From Pseudonocardiales bacterium (GTDB lineage Bacteria; Actinomycetota; Actinomycetes; Mycobacteriales; Pseudonocardiaceae): a stretch of DNA of 13,787 nt. Within the stretch, counting starts at the first letter, position 1. Each line of letters starts with the position of its first letter. The stretch is from NCBI GenBank assembly GCA_025465385.1, contig JAODNG010000070.1:1-13787 (forward strand), given 5' to 3'. The position numbers and the translations under genes are program-made. Under the pieces are notes generated by a model. It was not told the DNA's origin. It saw nothing but the letters and a program-made list of their open reading frames with translations, and did not search any database. Below are positions 5,070-12,658 of the stretch, one piece after another.

Positions 5070-5687
5070 GTGGCACCCGAATCGCTGGTCAAGGCCCGCG
5101 GGACCGCAGCCGGTCCCCAGATCTGGGCTGCCGACACCGTTGAGGTCCTCTCACCGCCCGACCACCTGGCGCCCGCCGCTGTGGAGGCGCTTGGCTGGGC
5201 TGGCGTGGTGCTACCCCCCATGGTGGTGCTGGGCCGCCGGGTGGTCGCTGTGGCCAATCTCATCCTGGATGTTCATGAGCGTCGGTTCAGTTCAGGCTGG
5301 GGCCCGGTGACAGACCGGGTGTCGGTGTCCACCTGGGACTGGCCGGAGATGCAACATCTCGCGCCGACTCCCGCAGTGCAGCTGAGCGGCATCATCGCAC
5401 CAGCCCGGCACTGGAGGACTGGCCTCACCGGCGCCGCGCCTTTCGCGGGGTTGTGCCCCACCGCCCTCCTGCTGCCGGCGCATATCGCCCGCAACGTCGA
5501 GTGCCTCACCCACGCTGAGTACTACGGACCTACGGTGATCGCCGCCGCAGGTCCACACGAAATCGATTCTGACGCCGTCGACGTCGTGCACGTAGGACGC
5601 AGCCGAGTGGTCGCGAACACCCCCCTGACCGCGACCAGCCGGTGGGTGCACGAAATGGTCTACGACCGGCTGCTGGCACTCCTCTAG
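5070..5687 (+). CDS. Hypothetical protein, 205 aa
   Basis: A plus-strand gene with GC-rich third positions and no competing frame. The start is GTG at 5070; GGGAGA lies about 10 bases upstream and an in-frame stop at 5046 excludes a longer form. The protein reads as soluble, without signal peptide or membrane helix, with segments such as AAGPQIWAADTVEVLSPPDH, FSSGWGPVTDRVSVSTWDWP and a C-terminal SRWVHEMVYDRLLALL. Cysteines are few (two). I recognise no domain. It stands alone behind a dyad operator and converges on the DUF805 gene, so it is probably monocistronic and regulated. Confidence 0.65.
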   Translation: MAPESLVKARGTAAGPQIWAADTVEVLSPPDHLAPAAVEALGWAGVVLPPMVVLGRRVVAVANLILDVHERRFSSGWGPVTDRVSVSTWDWPEMQHLAPTPAVQLSGIIAPARHWRTGLTGAAPFAGLCPTALLLPAHIARNVECLTHAEYYGPTVIAAAGPHEIDSDAVDVVHVGRSRVVANTPLTATSRWVHEMVYDRLLALL

Positions 5688-5758
5688 AACCTCGCCGCGG
5701 CCGGTGTGGCCCCTCATCACAAATTCGATCAGCAGTGGGAATATTGCCCCTGTGCGGT

Positions 5759-5807
5759 CGCGGTTTGTGTGCGTGCGACGACGTATTATGACGTACACAA
5801 AACCGCG
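5759..5807. terminator. Bidirectional hairpin between convergent genes
   Basis: CGCGGTTTGTGTGCGT (5759-5774) pairs with ACGTACACAAAACCGCG (5791-5807) over about 16 bp, with one G-U pair and one bulged A. It lies 70 bases after the plus-strand stop at 5687 and overlaps the last seven codons of the minus-strand DUF805 gene. Neither side has a long T run, so termination is inferred from stem strength and the convergent layout. Confidence 0.5.
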
Positions 5808-6202
5808 AGCACTCTGCGGTCGATGGCGCGCTCGCTAGGAGAGCGCGGGAATTCCGGCCGGGCGGCCTTCGGGTCCAGACCGTAGAAGTTCGGCCGCCGT
5901 TCACCGTCGGTGGCAAAAAAGACGACGAGCACTATCGCGCCGATCAGCGGGACAAGGGCGATCAGCAGCCACCAAGCGCTCCGACCGGTGTCGTACAGCC
6001 TGCGGACGCCCACGGCCAAGCCTGGCACCAACACCGCTACCGAGTAAAGCAAGCCGAGCAAGCCGGTCCCAAGCGCAGTGTCGAGGATGGCGAGCAGAAT
6101 TGGAACGATTACGCTGACTAGCGTAAACATCCAGTATTCTTTCCGGCGGGCGCGACCGGCGAAATCAGTGTACTGACGGAGCACTTTGAGGTACCACTCC
6201 AC
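5786..6202 (-). CDS. DUF805 family membrane protein
   Basis: A 138 aa inner-membrane protein of the DUF805 family (function not established; often found near phage or stress genes). The family opening VEWYLKVLRQYTDFAGRARR is followed by KEYWMF and three hydrophobic segments at about residues 25-45, 48-65 and 76-98. The RRLYDTGRSAWW motif precedes the last helix, and GxxxPNFYG comes near the end. The GTG start at 6202 is chosen because AAGGAG lies six bases upstream and because the family normally begins at this residue. An in-frame ATG at 6400 would add 66 residues, including an exact seven-residue tandem repeat, but that extension has no family support. Confidence 0.85.
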   Translation of the reverse strand: MEWYLKVLRQYTDFAGRARRKEYWMFTLVSVIVPILLAILDTALGTGLLGLLYSVAVLVPGLAVGVRRLYDTGRSAWWLLIALVPLIGAIVLVVFFATDGERRPNFYGLDPKAARPEFPRSPSERAIDRRVLAVLCTS

Positions 6203-6340
6203 GATTGGCTCCTTGTTCGCAGGCGCGAGCGGCCCGCTTCCCAAAGCATAGCCCCACGCAATCTTGATGGCCTTGAACGCCCGCGTCACCCGATTGGTCG
6301 CCCACTCGACACAAAGACGCCGCCGCTGATCGAACTCAGA

Positions 6341-6382
6341 GGATTGCTGAGGTATGAAGTCGGATTGCTGAGGTATGAAGTC
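6341..6382. repeat. Exact 21-bp tandem duplication
   Basis: The unit at 6341-6361 is repeated without change at 6362-6382. Its length is a multiple of three, so it keeps the reading frame upstream of DUF805, where it would encode DFIPQQS twice. Being exact, it is recent. It lies in the leader region if the DUF805 start is at 6202. Confidence 0.85.
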
Positions 6383-6477
6383 GGTCCTCAGTCGCGGCAT
6401 GGCGCCGCCCTCACTGCGGGACAGCGCTGCCGTGCCTGCCACCAGCGTCGTCTCAACTGCATTTCAAGCAGATGTGC

Positions 6478-6512
6478 GGGGCGGGGCCATTCCTCTCGAA
6501 CGACCCCGCCCC
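6478..6512. repeat. GC-rich inverted repeat
   Basis: GGGGCGGGG (6478-6486) and CCCCGCCCC (6504-6512) form a 9-bp stem with a 17-base loop. No T run follows on either strand. It lies upstream of DUF805 and may end transcription arriving from the minus-strand gene at 6951-7355. Confidence 0.6.
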
Positions 6513-6736
6513 ATTTGCGGGTGCCTGCGCTTGCACGCGTCCGGCGCCGGACGGGGGATCTCCAGGGCGCGCACTGCACGACGTGACGTGCACTGGCGGC
6601 GGAATCCGGCGGTCATCGGACCAACGTTGACGGTGGCGGTCGGTCAGGCAACGACGGTGCCACCGGCGCGGCACTCCACTCGGTGAGGAGCAGTGTGGGT
6701 CCAGGCTATGAAGTTGTGCTCGGAGCGGTGAGCCGC

Positions 6737-6799
6737 CCAAGTTTGGCGCTCCCACCGGCGGCACGCGGGGCGTGCAGCACCGCCGGTGGGAGAGCTTGG
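6737..6799. repeat. Long imperfect hairpin
   Basis: CTCCCACCGGCGG (6749-6761) and CCGCCGGTGGGAG (6780-6792) form a perfect 13-bp stem. It is capped by an inner CACG/CGTG stem and framed by an outer CCAAG (6737-6741) with CTTGG (6795-6799). It is the first of three consecutive hairpins downstream of the minus-strand gene at 6951-7355. Confidence 0.65.
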
Positions 6800-6859
6800 T
6801 GGCCGGTGATCCTTCGACATCTCGGTCGGGGGCACGGACGTTCGCCGGATCACCGGCCA
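6800..6859. repeat. 13-bp inverted repeat with 34-base loop
   Basis: TGGCCGGTGATCC (6800-6812) and GGATCACCGGCCA (6847-6859) are exact reverse complements. It starts one base after the preceding hairpin, so the two are stacked end to end. Confidence 0.65.
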
Positions 6860-6879
6860 CATTGGCGGCTGCTCAGCCC

Positions 6880-6903
6880 TCGTGGGTGGGGGGAGACCCA
6901 CGA
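6880..6903. terminator. Short hairpin after the CxxC gene
   Basis: TCGTGGGT (6880-6887) and ACCCACGA (6896-6903) with an 8-base loop. It is the structure closest to the stop of the minus-strand gene at 6951, about 48 bases beyond it, and so the likeliest of the group to act as its terminator, although no T run follows. Confidence 0.4.
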
Positions 6904-6950
6904 ATCACGGCGAGACCGCCAGCTCTATGGAGTTGTCGAGATAACAGGGA

Positions 6951-7355
6951 TCAGCGTGCGGCGGCTGCGCCGGCAGGAAATAGCGACGTCGGGGGTCGCA
7001 GTTGCGACACGGCCTGGCGCGCCGCGTATCTGCGCGCGCCAGATATGGCAGGGACCGATTTCAGAGAAACGGCCCCGGACCCACTTTCGGCGTGGACGAG
7101 GTGCTCGTGCGCGGCCCTCCACACGCTGCACAGCGCTGCACGGGGTCGCCATCGGCTTGAGCACTCCGGGCAACGACCCCGGGTATCAGGCGCATGACTG
7201 GCCAACAGAGCCCGCCAACCATGGGTCAGACGGGGCAGTTCACTGCGAGCCACCGACAGTAGCGATCCGTTATCAGCGCTGCTTGCCAGCTCGTCGAGCA
7301 TGTCGAGCCGCTCCCACACTGCCTGCCGGAGCATCTGGCCCAGAACCTGATCCAC
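6951..7355 (-). CDS. Small CxxC (zinc-ribbon-like) protein
   Basis: A 134 aa protein of a type frequent in actinomycete genomes and usually annotated as hypothetical. The N-terminal half is helical (VLGQMLRQAVWERLDMLDEL). The centre carries HAPDTRGRCPECSSRWR with Cys62 and Cys65, then Cys76, and VWRAAHEHLV with His83 and His85, a possible zinc site. The C-terminal 45 residues look unstructured. The GTG start at 7355 is preceded by AGGAGG at about eight bases. It is divergent from the XRE regulator gene, and proteins of this kind often sit beside such regulators, so a regulatory partnership is plausible but unproven. Confidence 0.8.
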   Translation of the reverse strand: MDQVLGQMLRQAVWERLDMLDELASSADNGSLLSVARSELPRLTHGWRALLASHAPDTRGRCPECSSRWRPRAALCSVWRAAHEHLVHAESGSGAVSLKSVPAISGARRYAARQAVSQLRPPTSLFPAGAAAAR

Positions 7356-7500
7356 CTAACCGCCCTCCTGCCGTCCCAACCCGTACCGACCTGGCTCGGG
7401 CCGCGACTTTCCTCGAGTGAGGCAGAACACGGTTCCCTGGTCGCGCCACCTCAACGTACAAAGCGAGGGGCCGGAGAAAACCCGCCATGGGCTGCGCTGC

Positions 7501-7558
7501 GCTGATCGGACATGCTATGACGGTGAACGGCACAAACTGATAGGTGCGGCCGATCAGC
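7501..7558. promoter_or_regulatory. Inverted repeat in the divergent promoter region
   Basis: GCTGATCGG (7501-7509) and CCGATCAGC (7550-7558) are exact 9-bp arms 40 bases apart, between the minus-strand CxxC gene and the XRE gene. The spacing is near four helical turns, so looping or two bound dimers is possible. Autoregulation by the XRE protein is a reasonable inference. Confidence 0.4.
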
Positions 7559-7637
7559 TTTGCCGAAGTGCTCTTCACCAGCGACGATGAGTATGCCTAC
7601 TCTGCACACGTCGCCCGTCGGACGGCAAGGGGGCGAG

Positions 7638-9005
7638 ATGAACGTGACCGGCTCGCACGACAACCGGCTATCTCTGGAGAACTGGAACGAACCAGAGATG
7701 AAGCGGGCGCTGGCCGATCGCGACATCAGCTCGGTTTATCGCCTGCTTCGACGGGTAGGAATCTCGCAACGGCACATCGCAGCTCTGACCGGGCAGTCCC
7801 AATCCGAGGTCTCGGAGATCCTCAAGGGTCGGCAGGTCATGGCCTACGACGTGCTGGCGCGGATCTCCGGCGGTCTCGGTATCCCGCGGGGATACATGGG
7901 TCTGGCTTATGACCCGGCGACGGCGACAAGCATGGTCGGACCGTCCGACGATGCGCTGGCGGAGGAGGACGAGTCAGTGAAGCGCCGGAAGCTCCTGGCG
8001 CATGGAGCTGCCGTGATGTTCGGCACTGCAGTCCTGGGGGCTGACCGCGGGCAATGGCTGCCCAGCCCTGCCCAGACGCCAGCGCCGAGCAACATCGGCA
8101 TGGCGGACGTCAAGCAGGTTGAGGCGGCCACCAGAGCCATGCGTGCTCTGGATTACCAGTTCGGCGGCGGAGCGTGTCGTGACGCAGTCGTCGCCCAACT
8201 GTCTTGGGCACAGCGACTCCTGGGTTCATCAGGTACAGAAGCGGTGCGACTGCAACTGTTCCGGGCGCTGGCCGACCTGCAGAATCTCGCTGGATGGACG
8301 ACTTTTGACGTGGGGCTGCTGGACTCCTCGCGCAACCACTTCGCCACCGCTTTGGAATTCGCCAAGCAGTCCGGCGACTCGGGCCTGATGTCGAATATCA
8401 TGTACCGGATCGGCCGGGTCTATCTGCACCACGGAGATGCCAACGACGCGCTGAAGTGGTTCCAGCTGGGCCAGATCGCCGCGCAGGACTCTGGCTCGGA
8501 GCTGGCCGTCGCGGTGCTGTGCGGCAACGAAGCATGGGCGTACGCGATGATGGGCGACGACGTGCAGGCCAAGAAGCTGCTCGGCCGATCTCGCGACGAG
8601 CTGGCCAGGGCGGATCCGAAAGACACACCCGACTGGGCCAGGTTCTACAACGACACCGATATGTACGCGATGATCGGCACGGTCCACAACGAACTTGCGG
8701 CTTACGATCCGCGTCATGCGGCTGTCGCCATCCCTGCGTTCGGCCAGGCCCTGGCCCGCTACGACGACTCGATGGGCCGCAGCCAGGCGTTCAACCTCAC
8801 CATGCTGGCCACCAGCTACCTGCGTCAAGGCGATGTGGACCACGGTGTCCAGGTCGGTCGCAGGGCCCTGCTGGCGGCGGCGGCGGTGAAGTCGAAGCGG
8901 GTTACCGATCGGCTCAAGCCATTGGAGATTGAAGCGGCCCGAAGGTCCACCAACCCGGACTCCCGTGACCTTGCGCACCTGATCCGGCAACAACGAAGCG
9001 TGTGA
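7638..9005 (+). CDS. XRE-family regulator with C-terminal TPR-like region
   Basis: A 455 aa DNA-binding regulator. A helix-turn-helix domain spans about residues 35-95, with the well-known actinomycete segment GISQRHIAALTGQSQSEVSE and ILKGRQVMAYDVLARI, then GYMGLAYD. A hydrophobic stretch after KRRK (119-134) is common in this family. The rest is alpha-helical with TPR-like repeats (ARNHFATALEFA-type and WFQLGQIAAQDSG segments), as in peptide- or ligand-sensing regulators. The ATG at 7638 is chosen because GGGGGCGAG precedes it and the conserved region starts nearby; a longer frame from 7560 lacks a ribosome site. It leads a coupled gene set with the phosphotransferase and the Dit1/PvcA-like enzyme. 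Confidence 0.88.
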   Translation: MNVTGSHDNRLSLENWNEPEMKRALADRDISSVYRLLRRVGISQRHIAALTGQSQSEVSEILKGRQVMAYDVLARISGGLGIPRGYMGLAYDPATATSMVGPSDDALAEEDESVKRRKLLAHGAAVMFGTAVLGADRGQWLPSPAQTPAPSNIGMADVKQVEAATRAMRALDYQFGGGACRDAVVAQLSWAQRLLGSSGTEAVRLQLFRALADLQNLAGWTTFDVGLLDSSRNHFATALEFAKQSGDSGLMSNIMYRIGRVYLHHGDANDALKWFQLGQIAAQDSGSELAVAVLCGNEAWAYAMMGDDVQAKKLLGRSRDELARADPKDTPDWARFYNDTDMYAMIGTVHNELAAYDPRHAAVAIPAFGQALARYDDSMGRSQAFNLTMLATSYLRQGDVDHGVQVGRRALLAAAAVKSKRVTDRLKPLEIEAARRSTNPDSRDLAHLIRQQRSV

Positions 9006-9919
9006 TGAAGCAGACCGGGACGGTGCTGACCGGGGTCTGCTGTGACGAGCGGCTCACCACGGCGCTCCGCGCGGTGTGCGATGAGCTCGGTCTTGATCCG
9101 GTCGGGGCGCGATTGCTGCGCAATGTCAACAACGCGGTGTTCCAGCTGGCTCGGGACCCGGTAGTGGTCAGATTGGTCACCTTGCCGTCCTACATACGGC
9201 GCGCCAATCTGGTGGTCACCGCGGCAACCGTGTTCGCCGAACACGACGTGCCCGCGATTCGCTTGCTACCCGGTGTCCGCCAGCCCGTGCGGGTCGGTGA
9301 CCACGTTGCCACCGTGTGGCAGTCGGTACCGCCGGTAGGCCCGGTGCCGGGCGGCGCGGATTTGGCCAATCTGTTGCGGGCCGTGCACGCGGTGCCGTTG
9401 CCCTGCCGGTCGTTGCCGTCCTGGGATCCACTCACCGATTTCGACAATCGAGTGCGGCACACCACCGCGATGGCCGCCGCTGACCGCGACTTCCTGCTGT
9501 GCCGCAGCGCTGACCTGGCTGCCGCAGTCGCCGAACTACGGTTCGCGCTACCTCCTGCGGTTGTGCACGGCGACGCGCATGTAGGCAACATCATTCCCGG
9601 GCCAGACCGCCCGGTGCTGTGCGACTTCGACTCGTGCGCAGTCGGCCCGCCGGAGTGGGATCTGACTCCAGTCGCGGTGAGCCGGGTGCGGTTGGGCAAG
9701 CCCGCCGCGCACCAGCGCGACTTCATCAAAACCTACGGGTTTGATGTGCGGGACTGGGACGGCTTCGAGATATTGCACGGTATTCGCGATCTCAAGCTGA
9801 TCGCCGGAGTATTCCCCCGGGCCACGTCCTCCCCCACTGTGCTGGCGGAGTTCGACCGCCGGATGGCCAGCCTCCGGGCGGGCCGGCTGTCCGACCGATG
9901 GCGAACCGTCCGGCGCTGA
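9005..9919 (+). CDS. APH-fold small-molecule phosphotransferase
   Basis: A 304 aa kinase-like protein of the aminoglycoside/choline phosphotransferase superfamily. The catalytic Brenner motif HGDAHVGN begins at His188 and the metal-binding DFD at 207-209 follows at normal spacing. The N-lobe is short (NNAVFQLARDPVVVRLV). The start is ATG at 9005, overlapping the regulator's stop as TGATG; a GTG at 9002 is the alternative. Translation is probably coupled. Its substrate is unknown. Pairs of XRE regulator and APH-fold protein occur repeatedly in actinomycetes, so this need not be antibiotic resistance. The next gene overlaps it by 22 bases. Confidence 0.88.
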   Translation: MKQTGTVLTGVCCDERLTTALRAVCDELGLDPVGARLLRNVNNAVFQLARDPVVVRLVTLPSYIRRANLVVTAATVFAEHDVPAIRLLPGVRQPVRVGDHVATVWQSVPPVGPVPGGADLANLLRAVHAVPLPCRSLPSWDPLTDFDNRVRHTTAMAAADRDFLLCRSADLAAAVAELRFALPPAVVHGDAHVGNIIPGPDRPVLCDFDSCAVGPPEWDLTPVAVSRVRLGKPAAHQRDFIKTYGFDVRDWDGFEILHGIRDLKLIAGVFPRATSSPTVLAEFDRRMASLRAGRLSDRWRTVRR

Positions 9920-11466
9920 AAGAGTGTGTTGATCTACCAGGGCGTCTACTGTCGATTCCTGTGTCGCCGGCCCCTCCATCGGTGGCGGGAGCGCTGGCCC
10001 CGTCCCGCAACGCGAGTAACCGACTGTGTCACTTCGGTGATCTGGCGCTCACTAACGGTACAAGGCAGACCGCCCCGGCACTCACCCATGGCCCAGCCCT
10101 CACGATCTCGCATGCGCGGTCGCTGCGCGCGCTCCCGCTGCATCTGCTGCACACGTCCAGCTGGGCGGACCAATGGCCCGTTCGTCTGGACGCCGACGAG
10201 CTCGCCACCCTGCTGAGCGCCTTGCGAGCCGGTTCGGATGCCGCGTCAGCCCGTCTCGCGGAAAACGCGATCGAGTACATCGCTGCCTCGACAGGTGGGC
10301 TGGCAGGTCCCCATCCGCCCAGCTGCCCGCCCCAGGATCCGCACGCCGTAGTGGCTGCACTGCACCGGATTCTGACTCGGTCCCGGTTTCTCAAGGGTTC
10401 ACGCTCCTGTTTTCCGCTGGACACCGCGGTGGCACAGATGCTTCCGTTCGTCCAAACCCGGCAGCCGATCACTATCCTGACCATCGGTTTCCCGTTCAAG
10501 CAGCACGACAACGGGCTTAAAGCTGCCGGCCCCTGGCCCGACCTGGCCGAACTTGGTGCGCTGCTACGCCTCAAGGAGCTCCACGATGCCTTCGCGGCGG
10601 TATATCCGCCCGGCCTGCGGATGGTGATACTCAACGACGGTGGGTACTCGCGACCGCGCGGCTGGTCGGAAATGCGGCGCTACCGGCGGCAGCTGCGACG
10701 TTATGCCCAGCTGCTCGGGCTCGACGATGCCACGCGGTTCTGCGACCAGTCGTGTTTCGTCGCCCGGCTGCTGGGTGCGCGCGGCTGGGCTCGGCGCGAG
10801 CAATACCGTCGCAGGTTCCGCGAACTGATCATCGTGCTGGCCGGCAACCCACGTCCGCTGGACAGTGCCATCGGGATCGATCAGCGACTCGTTGAGAAAC
10901 TGCCGCGCGCGCTGCTGGCCAACGTCCCGTCGTTCCGCGACATCTTGTCCTCGCTGGTCTACTCGGTGCCGGTGCCCGCCCGGGCCGGGGTAGAACCGCG
11001 TCGGTGGGCCTGTGAGGTGCTCGCCTGGCCCGACGGCTTCAACGCGCCGGAGCTGTGCCCGGAGGTTGCTTCGGCTCGGCGTGTGGTGCTTGGCTGCGCA
11101 TGGCAGGACACCGTGAACTTCCTTGCGGCCTCGCTGGCCGATGCCGCCGTCGGAGTCACCGGGCGCTTTCCACCGCATGTTCGGCTCGCCACCGTGGCCT
11201 CCCGGGCAGGCTGCAGTGGTTTCTCCTACCTCGGCGGCTCCACCCTGTTGCCCTGGCACGGCACCGGATGTCTGGACGGCCGGGGGCTGCTGTGCGCCGA
11301 GTTCTTGGTGAGCCTGGACCATCGCAACTTCCTGCCGGTCTACAGCGACCTCATCGGTGACGACCAACCACTGCTCATGGTCCCCTTCGCCCGGACCCAG
11401 TTCACCCAAGGCCGCCGTCAAGTAGACCCGACCCTGCTAGCCACTGCCCGCCTCCGTCACCGCTGA
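9898..11466 (+). CDS. Dit1/PvcA-family protein (isonitrile synthase-like)
   Basis: A 522 aa protein with features of the Dit1/PvcA family, whose bacterial members convert the amino group of tyrosine or tryptophan to an isonitrile using ribulose-5-phosphate. Visible markers are LTIGFPFK (GFPFK at residues 197-201), GPWPDLAELGALLRL, YPPG near VILNDGG, and a late PWHG with Trp453. The canonical KSxNPxKV stretch after FPxK is replaced here by KQHDNGLKAA, so activity or substrate may differ. About 120 N-terminal residues match nothing I recognise. The start is uncertain: ATG at 9898 lies inside the previous gene and GTG at 9961 is possible. No PvcB-like dioxygenase is adjacent. Family call is fairly firm, function is not. 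Confidence 0.65.
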   Translation: MANRPALKECVDLPGRLLSIPVSPAPPSVAGALAPSRNASNRLCHFGDLALTNGTRQTAPALTHGPALTISHARSLRALPLHLLHTSSWADQWPVRLDADELATLLSALRAGSDAASARLAENAIEYIAASTGGLAGPHPPSCPPQDPHAVVAALHRILTRSRFLKGSRSCFPLDTAVAQMLPFVQTRQPITILTIGFPFKQHDNGLKAAGPWPDLAELGALLRLKELHDAFAAVYPPGLRMVILNDGGYSRPRGWSEMRRYRRQLRRYAQLLGLDDATRFCDQSCFVARLLGARGWARREQYRRRFRELIIVLAGNPRPLDSAIGIDQRLVEKLPRALLANVPSFRDILSSLVYSVPVPARAGVEPRRWACEVLAWPDGFNAPELCPEVASARRVVLGCAWQDTVNFLAASLADAAVGVTGRFPPHVRLATVASRAGCSGFSYLGGSTLLPWHGTGCLDGRGLLCAEFLVSLDHRNFLPVYSDLIGDDQPLLMVPFARTQFTQGRRQVDPTLLATARLRHR

Positions 11467-11486
11467 TCCACCTCACCCGGCCGTAT

Positions 11487-11501
11487 CCCGCATTCAGCGG
11501 G
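11487..11501 (+). terminator. Small hairpin after the Dit1/PvcA-like gene
   Basis: CCCGC (11487-11491) and GCGGG (11497-11501) around ATTCA, 21 bases after the stop at 11466. There is no T run, so it is at best a weak terminator or attenuator. Confidence 0.25.
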
Positions 11502-11621
11502 CTCGGCGGCGTTACCACAGCAGGTTTTACGCAGCTGAACGCGCTGGATCCGGCTTGGCAGGTAACGGTGGGGGGCGTGGTCGCGATGGTTACCACAACT
11601 GGAGCAATGGAGGCGCTGCAT

Positions 11622-11903
11622 ATGGGGGCAAGGCGACGTCACGCCGTAGCGCAGGAGGCCGCCTTCCTGGATGGCCTGGTGAACGCGCAACTGGAGTTCA
11701 TCCGCCAGTTACCCGCGCACCAGCGCGAGGAGCTCGCCGAGGCGCTCGCAGTACTGGTGATGCTCGCCCAGGACCACCGGTACCGCGCCCAGGGCTGGAT
11801 CAGCCGTCGCGAGCTGCGGCACCGCATTAGTCGAGCGCTTGCCCGCCTTGACGCGCTGCTCCAGCTCTCCGGCACCGCTGCCGCTGTGTTACCTCAGCGA
11901 TGA
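11622..11903 (+). CDS. Hypothetical helical protein, 93 aa
   Basis: A small soluble protein. The ATG at 11622 is chosen because GGAGG lies eight bases upstream; a GTG at 11568 would add 18 residues but has no ribosome site. The sequence is strongly helical and charged (QLPAHQREELAEALAVLVML, then RISRALARLDALLQL) with no cysteine, signal peptide or membrane segment. No family is recognised. It lies between the Dit1/PvcA-like gene and the ABC importer, 156 bases after the former, and could be independent of both. Confidence 0.65.
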   Translation: MGARRRHAVAQEAAFLDGLVNAQLEFIRQLPAHQREELAEALAVLVMLAQDHRYRAQGWISRRELRHRISRALARLDALLQLSGTAAAVLPQR

Positions 11904-11971
11904 TCAGAATGGGCCGTGGTCGCTTTTGCGCATACGTTGGGTATTGCGAAATGCGACGTTAATCTCACGAC

Positions 11972-12658
11972 ATGGGGTCCTACCTGCGGTACCTCTCGGA
12001 GAACGCCACCGAACTGATTTTTTACGCTCAGCAGCACTTCCTGCTGGTGGGCTACTCGGTGGCGTTGGCCAGCGTGATCTCGCTGGTGCTGGCGCTGGTC
12101 CTGCATACCAACCAGCTCACCCCGCCGTCGTGGCGGCGCAGCCTGCAGGTGGGCAGCCGAGAGACCGCGCTACTGTTCGCCTCGGCCGCGCTGACCATCC
12201 CTTCGCTGGCGCTGTTCGGCATGCTCCAGCCACTGCTCGGGCTCGGCGTCACCCCGAGCATCGTGGCCTTGACCCTGTATGCGGTCTATCCGGTGCTGCG
12301 CAACACCTTGGCCGGGCTGTCCGGGGTGGATCCCGCTGTACTGGAAGCAGCACGCGGCGTCGGGATGGGCCCGGTACGCCGGATGCTGCGGGTGCAGCTG
12401 CCGCTGGCCTGGCCGGTGATCATATCCGGGATCCGGGTCGCGGTACTGATCGTGATCTCGATCGCAGTGGTGGCGGCCATCATCAACGGCCCCGGCTTCG
12501 GCAAGCCGTTGCAGGACGGCTTGGCCCGCCTCGGTGCCGTCAACTCCTTCAACGAGGTGATCACCGGCACGCTGGGATGCCTCCTGGTAGCGGCGGGCTA
12601 CGAGATCGTATTCGTTCTCGTCCGGCGGCTGACCACCCCCAGGGGGATCCGTGTCTGA
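11972..12658 (+). CDS. OpuC/ProW-type ABC transporter permease
   Basis: A 228 aa membrane subunit of an importer for glycine betaine, choline, carnitine or similar compatible solutes. Hydrophobic segments lie at about residues 24-44, 64-86, 95-112, 147-171 and 198-217. The coupling-helix EAA motif is clear (EAARGVGMGPVRRMLRVQLP, residues 125-144). NGPGFGKPL (172-180) matches the family pattern INxxGLG. Length is normal for OpuCB/OpuCD proteins. No Shine-Dalgarno precedes the ATG at 11972, and a TTAAT-type box ends about 11 bases upstream, so a leaderless transcript is possible. The ATPase gene overlaps its end by eight bases. Confidence 0.9.
   Translation: MGSYLRYLSENATELIFYAQQHFLLVGYSVALASVISLVLALVLHTNQLTPPSWRRSLQVGSRETALLFASAALTIPSLALFGMLQPLLGLGVTPSIVALTLYAVYPVLRNTLAGLSGVDPAVLEAARGVGMGPVRRMLRVQLPLAWPVIISGIRVAVLIVISIAVVAAIINGPGFGKPLQDGLARLGAVNSFNEVITGTLGCLLVAAGYEIVFVLVRRLTTPRGIRV

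Larger units (their letters stand above)
6203..6950. other. Gene-poor stretch with four hairpins
   Basis: No frame in these 750 bases looks like a real gene. The DUF805 frame continues upstream to 6442, and a minus-strand frame (6901-6644) ends in a plausible-looking segment (EHNFIAWTHTAPHRVECR), but it runs through strong inverted repeats and has no ribosome binding site. Inverted repeats are listed separately. The stretch may hold terminators of the minus-strand gene at 6951-7355 and a decayed gene. Confidence 0.4.

Noticed and set aside
6683..7420. 245-codon plus-strand ORF
   Set aside because: It crosses three hairpins and lies antisense to the CxxC protein gene, whose family features and ribosome site are clear.
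8229..8993. Minus-strand ORF opposite the XRE gene, and a similar one at 10564-11421
   Set aside because: These are shadows of high-GC coding sequence without ribosome sites or recognisable domains.
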